Positions 24,034 through 32,993 of a stretch of 33,052 bases of DNA are shown in pieces; within the stretch, counting starts at the first letter, position 1, and every line of letters begins with the position of its first letter. This DNA is from Nevskia sp. (GTDB taxonomy: Bacteria; Pseudomonadota; Gammaproteobacteria; Nevskiales; Nevskiaceae): the NCBI GenBank assembly GCA_019689635.1, contig JADGHB010000028.1, positions 1 through 33,052 of the forward strand, given 5' to 3'. The translations under genes were made by a program, and so were the position numbers. The notes beneath the pieces were generated by a model that was given only the letters and a program-made list of their open reading frames with translations, was not told the origin of the DNA and searched no databases.

Positions 24034-24411
24034 TCAGTCCTCGAGGTGCAGCTCGCGCTCGCGGACCCGGCCGTTTTCGCAGACCCAGGCACGCAGCTGC
24101 AACACGCCCTTGGTCGCCAGCGATGCGGTCAGTCGGGGCAGCGCGGCTTCGAGGCCGAAATCCTCGGCCGTCGGCGCTTGGGACCACTGCGGCCGGTAGA
24201 GAAACACGGCCCACGGGCGCAGCCCGTCGCGGCGCAGTCGCGCCAGCGCGAGGGCGAGATCGCCGTCTTCTTCCAGCGGCAGGAAAGTCCGTGGTCCCCC
24301 TTCACCGGCCACGACCCCGACGAGTGGCGCGCCACCCCGCGCCTGCGCCTCGTGCAGCAGACGGAGGGCCAGCCGTCGCGGCAGCCTCAGCGGATCCGCA
24401 GGCCCGGTCAT
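24034..24411 (-). CDS. JAB/MPN-fold (Mov34-like) protein lacking metal ligands
   Basis: This 125-residue cytoplasmic protein follows moeB with a four-base ATGA overlap. Its layout resembles bacterial M67 (JAMM) proteases, which often accompany MoeB/ThiF-type E1 enzymes and trim ubiquitin-like sulfur carriers: LPRRLALRLLHEAQARG (helix 1), PLVGVVAG (strand), VFLYRPQWSQAPTAEDF near 69-85, and LRAWVCENGRVRERELHL at the end. The JAMM motif should read Glu ... His-Ser-His-Pro-x(6)-Ser/Thr-x-x-Asp. Here the Glu region is GGAPLVG and the His-x-His is LYR, while Pro74, Thr81 and Asp84 remain. It is probably non-catalytic. The homology is judged by eye and is not certain. Confidence 0.5.
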   Translation of the reverse strand: MTGPADPLRLPRRLALRLLHEAQARGGAPLVGVVAGEGGPRTFLPLEEDGDLALALARLRRDGLRPWAVFLYRPQWSQAPTAEDFGLEAALPRLTASLATKGVLQLRAWVCENGRVRERELHLED

Positions 24412-25145
24412 CGGACGCCTCCGCACACGGCACAGGCCGGGTCGCGTGGAATCGCGACGCTGCGCCAGCTCATGCGCAGCGCGTCCCACAGCCACAAACG
24501 GCCGGCGTCGTCGCCGAGGCCGAGCAGCCGTTTGAGCGCGAGCAGCGCCTGCATCGCGCCGATGCCGCCGGCGACCGGGCCGAGGATGCCGGCGTCCTCG
24601 CAGCGTTCCGCGTCGTCGCCGGGATCGGGATACAGACAGGCGTAACAGGCGCCGCCGCGCGCGGGATCGAACAGCGCGAGCTGGCCCTCGAAGCGGATCG
24701 CCGCGCCGGACACCAAGGGCTTGCGCGCGCTCACACAGGCGGCATTGAGCGCGGTCCGCGCGGCGAAGTTATCGCTGCAGTCGAGCGCGATGTCCACGCG
24801 CCGCACCGCTTGGAGCAGCGCGTCCTGCGTCAGCGGCCCGGTCAGCGTCTCGATCGCGCAGTCGGGATTGAGGGCGGATAGCGTGGCGGCGGCGGCTTCG
24901 AGCTTGGCGCGGCCGACGTCGGCCTGGCGGTACAGCACCTGGCGCTGAAGATTGGACAGTTCCACCCGGTCGCGATCGACGAGCCATAGCCGGCCCAGGC
25001 CCGCGGCGGCGAGATACAGGCTCGCTGCCGAACCCAGCGCGCCGACGCCGAGAATCAGGGCGCTGGAATCGCCCAGCATTTGCTGCCCGGCGACTCCGAC
25101 CTCGGGCAGCACGATCTGGCGGGCATAACGCGACAGATCGTTCAC
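24408..25145 (-). CDS. moeB: MoeB/ThiF-family adenylyltransferase
   Basis: This 245-residue E1-like enzyme activates the C-terminal Gly-Gly of a sulfur-carrier protein (MoaD or ThiS) by adenylation. It opens RYARQIVLPEVGVAGQQ, then the ATP loop LGVGALGSAASLYL at 32-45, DRDRVELSNLQRQVLY at 57-72 and DCSDNFAARTALN at 122-134. Two zinc-binding CxxC pairs are at Cys167/170 and Cys238/241; Cys182 in RCEDAGILGPVAG is the family cysteine. There is no rhodanese domain. The GTG start overlaps the prmC stop by four bases, and the gene overlaps the JAB-like gene downstream. The moeB call follows from its conserved place after prmC; a ThiF role is possible. Confidence 0.9.
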   Translation of the reverse strand: MNDLSRYARQIVLPEVGVAGQQMLGDSSALILGVGALGSAASLYLAAAGLGRLWLVDRDRVELSNLQRQVLYRQADVGRAKLEAAAATLSALNPDCAIETLTGPLTQDALLQAVRRVDIALDCSDNFAARTALNAACVSARKPLVSGAAIRFEGQLALFDPARGGACYACLYPDPGDDAERCEDAGILGPVAGGIGAMQALLALKRLLGLGDDAGRLWLWDALRMSWRSVAIPRDPACAVCGGVR

Positions 25146-26011
25146 GGCGCGCGCGCTCCGGTGGCGCGTTCCAGTCCCGCGAGATCGCGCCGGGTTTCGA
25201 TGGCCGCGTAACCGCGCTCGCGCAGCAATGCGCGCACCGCGGCGCCTTGTTCCGCCCCGTGCTCCAGTAGCAGCCAGCCGCCGGCGCGCAAGGACGCGCG
25301 CGCCGTCGCAGCGATCGCGCGCAGCGCGGCCAGGCCGTCGGTGCCCGCGACCAGCGCCAGCGGCGGCTCGCAGCGCAGTTGCGCGAGGCGGGGATCGGCT
25401 TGCGCGACATAGGGCGGATTGGAAACGATCAGGTCGCAGCGTTCGCCGGCCAGCGGCGCACACCAGTCGCCGGCCCGGAATTCCACGTTGGCGAGCGCAA
25501 GCCGCCGCGCATTGTCGCGCGCCACCGCCAGCGCGGCGGTACTGAGGTCGGTGGCGATCACCCGCGCGTCCGGCCGCTCGCGCGCCAGCGCCAGGGCGAT
25601 CGCGCCGCTGCCGGTGCCGAGATCCGCAAGGCACGGGGCGCGCAGATCCGCAAGGCGCTCCAAGGCCCAGGCGACCAGGGTTTCGGTTTCCGGCCGCGGG
25701 ATCAGCACCGCGGACGTCACGCGCAGCGGCAGCGACCAGAATTCGCGCTCCCCGGTGAGATAGGCCACCGGTTCACCGCGGCGGCGGCGTTCGATCCATT
25801 GCGCGTAGCGCTGGGCAACCGGCGGCGGCAGCGATTCGTCGTCGTGGGCGATCAGCCATGCACGATTGCGCTCGAGCGCCGCGGCGAGCAGGATCTCGGC
25901 CTCGGCGGGCGCGTCCTCGACGCAACCGGCCAGGCACGCCTGCGCGCGGCGCAGTGCCTCACGCACCGTTTCCGGCGCCGCGGCGATGACGCTCTGGATG
26001 CCGGCCGTCAT
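25142..26011 (-). CDS. prmC: Peptide chain release factor N5-glutamine methyltransferase
   Basis: This 289-residue enzyme methylates the Gln of the GGQ motif in release factors, using SAM. The N-terminal helical domain recognises the release factor and includes FWSLPLRV just before the catalytic part. The SAM fold has [11 protein letters not shown] at 103-113, [15 protein letters not shown] at 129-143, VIATDLS at 151-157 and the substrate-binding Asn-Pro-Pro-Tyr at 198-201. The ATG overlaps the stop of prfA, the gene for its substrate, by four bases (ATGA), and its own stop overlaps moeB. Confidence 0.95.
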   Translation of the reverse strand: MTAGIQSVIAAAPETVREALRRAQACLAGCVEDAPAEAEILLAAALERNRAWLIAHDDESLPPPVAQRYAQWIERRRRGEPVAYLTGEREFWSLPLRVTSAVLIPRPETETLVAWALERLADLRAPCLADLGTGSGAIALALARERPDARVIATDLSTAALAVARDNARRLALANVEFRAGDWCAPLAGERCDLIVSNPPYVAQADPRLAQLRCEPPLALVAGTDGLAALRAIAATARASLRAGGWLLLEHGAEQGAAVRALLRERGYAAIETRRDLAGLERATGARAP

Positions 26012-27093
26012 GCCGCCGCCTCGCCGGCTTCGCTCAGGAGTTCGGCCTGCTGCTCGACGAGCAGCGGCTCGATCACCGGATCCAGATCGCCCTCGAGCAC
26101 GCGCGGGAGTTGATACAGCGTCAGTTCGATCCGGTGGTCGGTCACGCGACCCTGCGGAAAGTTGTAAGTGCGGATGCGCTCGGAGCGGTCGCCGCTGCCC
26201 ACCAGCCGCTTGCGCGTGGCGGCGGTCTCGCGCTCGCGCCGCGCGCGCTCGATTTCCGAAAGCCGCGCCTGCAACAGCGCCATCGCCCGCGCGCGGTTCT
26301 TGTGCTGGCTGCGTTCTTCCTGGCATTCGACCACGATGCCGCTCGGCAGATGGGTGATGCGGATCGCCGACTCGGTCTTGTTGACGTGCTGCCCGCCGGC
26401 GCCGCTGGCCCGGTAGGTGTCGATCTTGAGTTCGGCGGGATTGATCTGCACTTCCTGCGCGGTTTCCACTTCGGGCAACACCGCCACCGTGGCGGCGCTG
26501 GTGTGGATGCGGCCCGCGGCCTCGGTCTGCGGCACGCGCTGCACGCGGTGGACGCCCGACTCGAACTTGAGCCGGCCATAGACGCCCTGACCGGCGAGGC
26601 GCGCGACGATCTCCTTGTAGCCGCCGTGCTCGCCGGGATTGCGCGACAAGACTTCCACGTCCCAGCCGCGACGCTCCGCATAGCGTGCGTACATGCGGAA
26701 CAGGTCGCCGGCGAAGATCGCCGCCTCGTCACCGCCGGTGCCGGCGCGGATTTCGAGGAAGACGTTGGCGTCGTCGAGCGGATCGCGTGGCGCGAGCAGG
26801 CCGCGCAGTTCCTCCTCCAGCGCCGCGCGGCGCGCGCGCGCCGCGGCGAGTTCCGCCTCCGCCATCGCCCCCAGCTCGGCGTCGCCGCGCAGCGCTTCCA
26901 GCTCGGCGAGTTCGCGCGCCAGGGCACGATAAGCCTCGTAGGCCGTGGCCAGCGGGCCGAGCTGGGCGTATTCCTGCGCCAGACGGCGCAGCCGCTCGGC
27001 ATCGGCGGCGGTTTGCGGGCTGGCCAGCTCGCGCGCCAGTTCTTCCCGGCGCTCGGCCACCTGTTCGAGCCGTTTGAGCAGCGAGTCTTTCAT
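26008..27093 (-). CDS. prfA: Peptide chain release factor 1
   Basis: This 361-residue release factor reads UAA and UAG in the ribosomal A site. It has the helical N-terminal domain (1-105), the [19 protein letters not shown] region, the P-x-T codon-recognition tripeptide as Pro188-Gln-Thr190 and the catalytic Gly-Gly-Gln at 233-235 in [35 protein letters not shown] and the length are normal. The ATG at 27093 is not preceded by a Shine-Dalgarno but by GTCTTCC, as for hemA. It lies 74 bp after hemA; that gap holds a weak five-pair palindrome (27141-27157). Confidence 0.97.
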   Translation of the reverse strand: MKDSLLKRLEQVAERREELARELASPQTAADAERLRRLAQEYAQLGPLATAYEAYRALARELAELEALRGDAELGAMAEAELAAARARRAALEEELRGLLAPRDPLDDANVFLEIRAGTGGDEAAIFAGDLFRMYARYAERRGWDVEVLSRNPGEHGGYKEIVARLAGQGVYGRLKFESGVHRVQRVPQTEAAGRIHTSAATVAVLPEVETAQEVQINPAELKIDTYRASGAGGQHVNKTESAIRITHLPSGIVVECQEERSQHKNRARAMALLQARLSEIERARRERETAATRKRLVGSGDRSERIRTYNFPQGRVTDHRIELTLYQLPRVLEGDLDPVIEPLLVEQQAELLSEAGEAAA

Positions 27094-27167
27094 GGAAGAC
27101 GCCCAACGCGGAGGATGGCGAACGGCGCGAGTCGTTTGACCGACCCGTTGCCGGTCGATCGCGCGCC

Positions 27168-28430
27168 CTAATCCTCTGTCTCGCGAAGGTTGAACAGCTT
27201 GTGCGCCGCGTCCAGCAACAGGGCCTGCTCCACGGCTCCGGCGCGACGCAAGCGCTCGCTCGGCGCGTGCAGGATCTTGTTCGCCAGGGTGTCGGCGACG
27301 AAGGCCATCACCGCCTCGGGCGACTCGCCGTTGGCGAGCTTGCGCCGCGCCTTGGCCAGCACCTGATCGCGGCTGGCGCGCGCGCTTTCGCGCAGACGGC
27401 GAATCGTGGCACCCGCGTCGCGGCTTTCCAGCCAGCGCTCGAACTCGCGCGCGTAGTCTTCCACCAGCGCCTCGGCCTGCTCGGCCGCCGCGCCGCGCAC
27501 CTTGAGGTTTTCGGCGATCACCGCGCGCAGGTCGTCGAGGCTGTAGAGATACACGTCCTCCAGCCTGCCAATGGCCGGATCGAGGTCGCGCGGCACCGCC
27601 AGGTCGATCATCAGCATCGGCTTGCGCCGGCGCCGGGACAGGGCGGCCGCGACCCGCTCGCGCCCGAGCACGTATCCGCGGCTGGCCGTGCCGGAAATCA
27701 CCAGGTCCGCCTCTGGCAGGTGCAGGCCGAGATCGTCGAGACCGATGGCGTAGCCGTGCAGCGTCGCGGCCAGGGCTTGGGCGCGCTCCAGCGAACGATT
27801 GGCGACGATGACGCGGCCGATGCCGCGGGTCTTGAGATGGCGGGCGAGCAGTTGCACCGTTTCGCCCGCACCGATCAAAAGCGCGGTCTGGCTGCCGAGG
27901 TCGGCGAAGATGTGCTGGGCAAGCTGCACCGCGGCGTAAGCGACGCTCACCGGGTGGGCACCGATCTGGGTTCGGCTGCGCACCAGTTTGGCCACGGCGA
28001 AGCAGTGCTGGAACAGACGCGACAGAATGGGGCCGAGGCTGCCCGCGTCGCGCGCCTGCGCATAGGCCTGCTTCATCTGGCCGAGGATCTGCGGCTCGCC
28101 CAGCACCATCGAGTCGAGCCCGCAGGCCACGCGCAGCCCATGCAGCACGCCGCCCTGGTCGCGCAGCACGAACAGATGCGGCTCGATGGTGCCGGCGGGC
28201 ACCCCGCGCTCGCGCCGCCACCATCCCACCAGGCGCCCCTCATCCTCGGGCTGCGCCACCGCGAGGATCTCCGTGCGATTGCAGGTGGACAGCAAGGCCG
28301 CCTCGGCGACCCCGGGCAGCGCGCGCAGGCGCGTCAGCGCCGCCGGCAGCTCGGCCTCCGTGAACGCCAGCCGCTCGCGCACCGGCAAGGGCGCGGTGTG
28401 ATGGCTCAGGCCGAGGACGAGTAAGGACAT
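27168..28430 (-). CDS. hemA: Glutamyl-tRNA reductase
   Basis: This 420-residue enzyme reduces glutamyl-tRNA to glutamate-1-semialdehyde, the first step of C5 tetrapyrrole synthesis, using NADPH. The catalytic Cys50 lies in [28 protein letters not shown] begins the protein, [16 protein letters not shown] is near 115-130, the NADPH-binding [16 protein letters not shown] is near 190-205, and the C-terminal dimerisation helices end with [11 protein letters not shown]. The ATG at 28430 gives the family N-terminus; there is no Shine-Dalgarno (GTCTTCC precedes it). It is divergent from the TPR lipoprotein gene and heads hemA-prfA-prmC-moeB-JAB. Confidence 0.97.
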   Translation of the reverse strand: MSLLVLGLSHHTAPLPVRERLAFTEAELPAALTRLRALPGVAEAALLSTCNRTEILAVAQPEDEGRLVGWWRRERGVPAGTIEPHLFVLRDQGGVLHGLRVACGLDSMVLGEPQILGQMKQAYAQARDAGSLGPILSRLFQHCFAVAKLVRSRTQIGAHPVSVAYAAVQLAQHIFADLGSQTALLIGAGETVQLLARHLKTRGIGRVIVANRSLERAQALAATLHGYAIGLDDLGLHLPEADLVISGTASRGYVLGRERVAAALSRRRRKPMLMIDLAVPRDLDPAIGRLEDVYLYSLDDLRAVIAENLKVRGAAAEQAEALVEDYAREFERWLESRDAGATIRRLRESARASRDQVLAKARRKLANGESPEAVMAFVADTLANKILHAPSERLRRAGAVEQALLLDAAHKLFNLRETED

Positions 28431-28504
28431 GGAAGACCGGCGTGAACGTAATGGCCGATTTTCCGGCAAGGCGCCGGCGTAAACAAGCGCCGTCCGGCTT
28501 CAAG

Positions 28505-28510
28505 TAGAAT
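28505..28510 (+). promoter_or_regulatory. Candidate -10 element (TAGAAT) for the TPR lipoprotein operon
   Basis: TAGAAT, five of six consensus positions, lies 25 bp before the GTG at 28536. It occupies the 105-bp hemA-TPR divergent gap. No good -35 is visible. Confidence 0.4.
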
Positions 28511-28535
28511 AACGCGCACCTTCCGAATCGCCGCC

Positions 28536-30275
28536 GTGTCCGCTCCCTTCTCCCTGCGCTGGTCGCTCGGCCTGAGCTTCGGCCTGAGCCTGCTCTCCAG
28601 CTGCGCGCTGACGCCCTCCGGCGATGCCAGGGCAGCGCTGGAGCCGGCCGCCTCCGACGCGCAGCCGCAAGCGCCGGCACTGGATACGCCGGAGGAACGC
28701 GCGCAGTTCCACGTCATGGCCGGCGAGATGGCCGCCGGGCGCCAGCAGCCCCAACTCGCCGCACGGGAATTCCTGCAGGCCCTGCAATACAGCCCCGACG
28801 CCAAGCTCGCCGCGCGCGCCACCGCACTGGCGCTGGCGGCCAAGGACGAACCGCTGGCGCTGGAGGCGGCGAACAAATGGCTGCAACTGGATCCGACCAG
28901 TCTGGAAGCGCGTCAGATCATCACCCGCCTGGCCTTGCGTGCCGGCCGGGACGACGAGGCCTACGCCCAGTGCGCGGCGATCGTGCGCGACCACCCCGGC
29001 GGCATCGGCGACGGCTTCCGCATGGTCGCGCTGCTGCTGGCGCAGGAACCTCAGAAGCAGCAGGCGGCGCTGGCGCTGATGCAGAAACTGGTGGCGCAGT
29101 ATCCCAAACAGGCCGGCGCCTACCAGGCGCAGAGTCTGCTGGCGCTGTCCTTCAATCAACCGCAGCTCGCGGAGAGCGCCGCGCGCAGCGCGCTGGCGTT
29201 GACGCCCAAATCCAAGGAGGCCTCGCTGCTCCTGGTCGGAGCGCTGGTCAAGAAAGGCGACATCGACGCGGCCGACCAGGTCATGGACGGGCTGCTGCGC
29301 GACAACCCCGACGCCGACACCCTGCGACTGGGCTATGCGCGCTTGCTGATCGACGCCGATCAACGCGCGCGTGCCCGCGTGCTGCTCGAGAAAATCCTCA
29401 AGCGCGATCCCAAGGACGCCGACGCGCTCTACACCCTGGGCACGCTGACGCTGGACGAGCGCAAGATCGACGGGGCGCAAGCCTATTTCGAACGTCTGGC
29501 GCAAATGGCCGACCACCGGGCCGACGCGGAATATTTCCTGGGACGCATCGCCGAGCTCCGCCATCAGCCGCAACAGGCCCTGGAACACTACGAAAAGGTC
29601 GACCGCGGCGCGCAGGCGCTGGATGCGGAGGTCCGGCGCGCGGCGATGCTGGGCAAACTCGGTCGTCTGGACGAGGCGCGCACCTTGATGGAAGAACTGC
29701 GCGAACAGTACCCGCCGCTGTCCGAACGCTTCCTGCTCGCCGAAGGTGAGATCCTGCTCGACGCCGGCGCCTACGATCAGGCGCTCAAACTCTACGATCA
29801 GGCCTTGCAGCAACAGCCTGACGACGACGACCTGCGCTATTCGCGCTCGCTGGTGTACGAACGCATGAACCGCATCGCCGACGCCGAGGCCGATCTGCGG
29901 GCGATCCTGCAGAAATCGCCCGACGACGCCCGCGCGCTCAACGCGCTCGGCTATACCCTCGCGGTGCACACCGATCGTCTGGACGAGGCCGACCGGCTCG
30001 TGAGCCAGGCTCTGGCGCAGACCCCCGACGATCCGGCGGTGATCGACAGCATGGGCTGGGTACGTTTCCGCGAGGGCCGCCTGCAGGAAGCGCTGTCGCT
30101 CTTGCAGAAAGCCTATGCCCAGTTCGCCGATCCCGAAGTCGCCGCCCACCTCTGCGAAGTGCTGTGGAATCTGGGCCAGAAAGATGAGGCGCGCGCGCTG
30201 TGGACCAAGGCGCAGAAGGACGATCCCGACAATCCGGTCCTGCGCGACACCATCAAGCGTCTCGGCGGATCGTGA
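28536..30275 (+). CDS. TPR-repeat lipoprotein
   Basis: The product has 579 residues from a GTG start. The lipobox Leu-Ser-Ser-Cys23 marks it as a lipoprotein. About ten or more tetratricopeptide repeats fill residues 50-575 (QLAAREFLQALQYSPDAKLA, RARVLLEKILKRDPKDADAL, QALKLYDQALQQQPDDDDLR and EADRLVSQALAQTPDDPAVI). It corresponds to the TPR protein upstream of lolB in Pseudomonas (PA4667, from memory). It probably acts as a protein-protein scaffold in the periplasm at a membrane. The stop overlaps the GTG of lolB by four bases (GTGA), which suggests a link to lipoprotein localisation. Its partner is unknown. Confidence 0.9.
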   Translation: MSAPFSLRWSLGLSFGLSLLSSCALTPSGDARAALEPAASDAQPQAPALDTPEERAQFHVMAGEMAAGRQQPQLAAREFLQALQYSPDAKLAARATALALAAKDEPLALEAANKWLQLDPTSLEARQIITRLALRAGRDDEAYAQCAAIVRDHPGGIGDGFRMVALLLAQEPQKQQAALALMQKLVAQYPKQAGAYQAQSLLALSFNQPQLAESAARSALALTPKSKEASLLLVGALVKKGDIDAADQVMDGLLRDNPDADTLRLGYARLLIDADQRARARVLLEKILKRDPKDADALYTLGTLTLDERKIDGAQAYFERLAQMADHRADAEYFLGRIAELRHQPQQALEHYEKVDRGAQALDAEVRRAAMLGKLGRLDEARTLMEELREQYPPLSERFLLAEGEILLDAGAYDQALKLYDQALQQQPDDDDLRYSRSLVYERMNRIADAEADLRAILQKSPDDARALNALGYTLAVHTDRLDEADRLVSQALAQTPDDPAVIDSMGWVRFREGRLQEALSLLQKAYAQFADPEVAAHLCEVLWNLGQKDEARALWTKAQKDDPDNPVLRDTIKRLGGS

Positions 30276-30889
30276 GGCGCGCTCTGGCGCAGGCCGCCGC
30301 CGGCATGAGCGCGCTGTGGCTCGCGGCCTGCGCCGGCACGGTGCGCCCCACGGCTCCGGCCGGTACCGAGACCCCGGCGGCGCGCGCGGCCTGGCAGGCG
30401 CAGCAGACGGCCTTGGCGCGACTGGGGACTTTCGCCCTGCGGGGCCGTCTGGCGAAGACGGGCTTCGGCGGTTTTTCGGGCGAACTCTCCTGGATTCAGG
30501 ATGGATCGCACTTCGAGGTGCACTTCTACGGCCCCTTGGGCGTCGGCGCGGTCGCCATCGACGGCGAACCCGGCCAGGTGAACATCCGCACCAAGGACGG
30601 CAGCTACGAAACGGATGCGCCGGAACAGCTCATGCAGGACAAGCTGGGCTGGAGCCTGCCCGTGGACGGATTGCGCTACTGGGTCCTAGGCCTGCCCGCA
30701 CCGGGAACGACGCCGCAACTGAGGCTCAACCCCGAGGGCTTGTTGCAGTCGATGGATCAGGAAGGCTGGCACCTGGATTATCTGGAATACCAAACCGCCG
30801 ACGGCTACCGCTTGCCGCGCAAGTTCACGCTCAGCGACGCGCAGCGCAGCTTCCGCGTGGTGATCGACCAGTGGTCGCTTGCGCCTTGA
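30272..30889 (+). CDS. lolB: Outer-membrane lipoprotein insertion factor LolB
   Basis: This 205-residue protein is itself a lipoprotein (lipobox Leu-Ala-Ala-Cys20) that receives lipoproteins from LolA and inserts them into the outer membrane. The LolB beta-sheet pattern is seen in FALRGRLAKTGFGGFSGELSW, FEVHFYGPLGVGAVAI (the exposed hydrophobic loop) and LPVDGLRYWVLGLPAPG. The GTG start overlaps the TPR stop (GTGA). An ATG overlaps its own stop (TGATG, 30887-30891), where ispE would normally begin, but only a 29-codon frame follows. The next feature is tRNA-Gln, 79 bp away. Confidence 0.9.
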   Translation: MRRALAQAAAGMSALWLAACAGTVRPTAPAGTETPAARAAWQAQQTALARLGTFALRGRLAKTGFGGFSGELSWIQDGSHFEVHFYGPLGVGAVAIDGEPGQVNIRTKDGSYETDAPEQLMQDKLGWSLPVDGLRYWVLGLPAPGTTPQLRLNPEGLLQSMDQEGWHLDYLEYQTADGYRLPRKFTLSDAQRSFRVVIDQWSLAP

Positions 30890-30944
30890 TGCAGTCGCAG
30901 CCGCGTCAGGCGTGCGCGGTGCCCCCTTCTCGTGGACCAAAAGT

Positions 30945-30950
30945 TATAAT
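30945..30950 (+). promoter_or_regulatory. -10 element (TATAAT) for tRNA-Gln
   Basis: A perfect TATAAT lies 18 bp before the mature tRNA 5' end, so transcription should start about 12 nt upstream of the tRNA. The sequence before it lacks a good TTGACA. Confidence 0.6.
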
Positions 30951-30968
30951 TTCGACACGGACGCGTCA

Positions 30969-31043
30969 TGGGGCGTAGCCAAGTGGTAAGGCAGCGGGTT
31001 TTGATCCCGCCATTCGGTGGTTCGAATCCATCCGCCCCAGCCA
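30969..31043 (+). tRNA. tRNA-Gln (anticodon TTG)
   Basis: The 75-nt cloverleaf is complete, with CCA encoded. The acceptor stem TGGGGCG pairs exactly with CGCCCCA at the 3' end, followed by discriminator G and CCA. The anticodon loop reads TTTTGAT with anticodon TTG; the T arm contains GGTTCGAATCC. It sits just upstream of prs, as in other gammaproteobacteria, and has its own promoter. Confidence 0.97.
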
Positions 31044-31048
31044 TCCGG

Positions 31049-31079
31049 TTTTTCCGAGCGCCCGGCGCGCTTGGAAAAA
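31049..31079. repeat. Long palindrome after tRNA-Gln (T-first, A-last hairpin)
   Basis: TTTTTCC-g-AGCGC / CCGGC / GCGCT-t-GGAAAAA gives a 13-pair stem with one G-T wobble and a five-base loop, five bases after the tRNA CCA. The T run is on the 5' side and the A run on the 3' side, the reverse of an intrinsic terminator on either strand. Confidence 0.6.
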
Positions 31080-31081
31080 AC

Positions 31082-31107
31082 GGGCGTCCCCGCAAAAGCG
31101 GGAGCCC
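31082..31107. repeat. Second hairpin (CCCCGC-AAAA-GCGGG type), possible dispersed repeat
   Basis: GGGC and GCCC close an inner stem TCCC(C)GC-AAAA-GCGGGA with two single-base bulges. The CCCGC-AAAA-GCGGGA core resembles dispersed palindromes of many proteobacteria (CCCGCGAAAGCGGGAA type). It directly follows the first palindrome, three bases away. No T tract follows. Confidence 0.5.
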
Positions 31108-31188
31108 AGGAGCGCGCCGATGGAGTTTGACTCGACCCCCTTCGCCTGACTCCCGCCCATGGACGCCCGCACCGAAGGTCTGCGCCTG

Positions 31189-32148
<960 letters not shown>

Positions 32149-32183
32149 CGCCGCCGGCGTTCGCGTTTTGGGCCGCGAATCTC

Positions 32184-32189
32184 TATAAT
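32184..32189 (+). promoter_or_regulatory. -10 element (TATAAT) for rplY
   Basis: A perfect TATAAT in TCTATAATCC lies 52 bp before the rplY ATG, in the 93-bp gap after prs. It predicts a leader of about 45 nt ending with GGAG. The -35 is not clear. Confidence 0.55.
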
Positions 32190-32241
32190 CCGCGCCCCGC
32201 TGCGCCTGGTCGCGGGCGCGGCGCCGTCCTGGAGAACTCCC

Positions 32242-32952
32242 ATGAAAGAAACGTTTGTCGTGAATGCCGAAACCCGTTCGGCGCACGGGAAGGGTGCGAG
32301 CCGCCGCCTGCGTCGTGAGGGCAAGGTCCCCGCCATCCTGTATGGCGGCGGTAGCGAACCGCAACCGATCGCCGTCGACCACAACGAACTCGCCAAGCAC
32401 CTCAAGGCCGAGGCGTTCTACTCGCACATCCTCACCCTCAAGCTCGACGGCAAGAGCGAGCAGGCGGTGCTCAAGGACCTGCAGCGCCATCCGGTGCGCG
32501 ACGACACGATCCTGCACATGGACCTGCTGCGCGTGCGCGCCGATCAGCTGCTGCGCATGCACGTGCCGCTGCACTTCAAGGGCGGCGACGTATGTCCCGG
32601 CGTGAAAACCGGCGGCGGCCTGATCGAACACCATCTGATCCAGGTCGAGGTCGAGTGCCTGCCCAAGGACCTGCCGGAGTACATCGAAGTCGATCTGTCG
32701 CAGCTCAACGTCAACGACTCGGTGCACCTGTCGCAGCTCAAGCTGCCCCAAGGCGTGACCCTGGTCGAGCTCAAGCACGGCAACGACCGCTCGGTGGCGG
32801 CCGTGCACCTGCCGCGCGCAGCGGTCGAGGAAGCGCCCACCCAAGCCACGCCCAGCGCCGAAGTACCGGCGACCGCCCAAAAGGCAGAAGCCAAGCCTGG
32901 CGAAGCCGAGGCCAAGCCCTCCGAACCCAAGAAGGAAGAGAAGAAGAAGTAA
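32242..32952 (+). CDS. rplY: 50S ribosomal protein L25 / general stress protein Ctc
   Basis: The product has 236 residues and is the long (Ctc-type) form of L25, which binds 5S rRNA. The N-terminal L25 domain (1-95) includes TRSAHGKGASRRLRREGKVP, AILYGGG and LKDLQRHPVRDDTILHMDLL. The C-terminal beta domain (about 98-190) includes VPLHFKGGDVCPGVKTGGGL and VECLPKDLPEYIEVDLSQL. A Lys/Glu/Ala/Pro-rich tail of about 45 residues ends KKEEKKK. GGAG seven bases upstream fixes the start. It lies after prs, its normal neighbour. The expected pth gene is not reached before the window ends. Confidence 0.96.
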   Translation: MKETFVVNAETRSAHGKGASRRLRREGKVPAILYGGGSEPQPIAVDHNELAKHLKAEAFYSHILTLKLDGKSEQAVLKDLQRHPVRDDTILHMDLLRVRADQLLRMHVPLHFKGGDVCPGVKTGGGLIEHHLIQVEVECLPKDLPEYIEVDLSQLNVNDSVHLSQLKLPQGVTLVELKHGNDRSVAAVHLPRAAVEEAPTQATPSAEVPATAQKAEAKPGEAEAKPSEPKKEEKKK

Positions 32953-32974
32953 AGCGGCGAGCAGCGTGGAGGGC

Positions 32975-32993
32975 CCCATTGCGAAGCAATGGG
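32975..32993. repeat. Perfect hairpin 22 bp after rplY
   Basis: CCCATTGC-GAA-GCAATGGG is a perfect eight-pair stem with a three-base loop. It lies where an rplY terminator is expected, but ATCCTAGC follows instead of a T tract. The last 59 bp of the window contain nothing else that I recognise. Confidence 0.5.

Noticed and set aside
28500-30149. A 549-codon minus-strand frame opposite the TPR lipoprotein gene
   Set aside because: The plus strand encodes an evident lipoprotein with TPR repeats; the antisense frame has no start signal or family motif.
31049-31079. Palindrome after tRNA-Gln as an intrinsic terminator
   Set aside because: On both strands the T run precedes the stem and A's follow it, so the required 3' U tract is absent.
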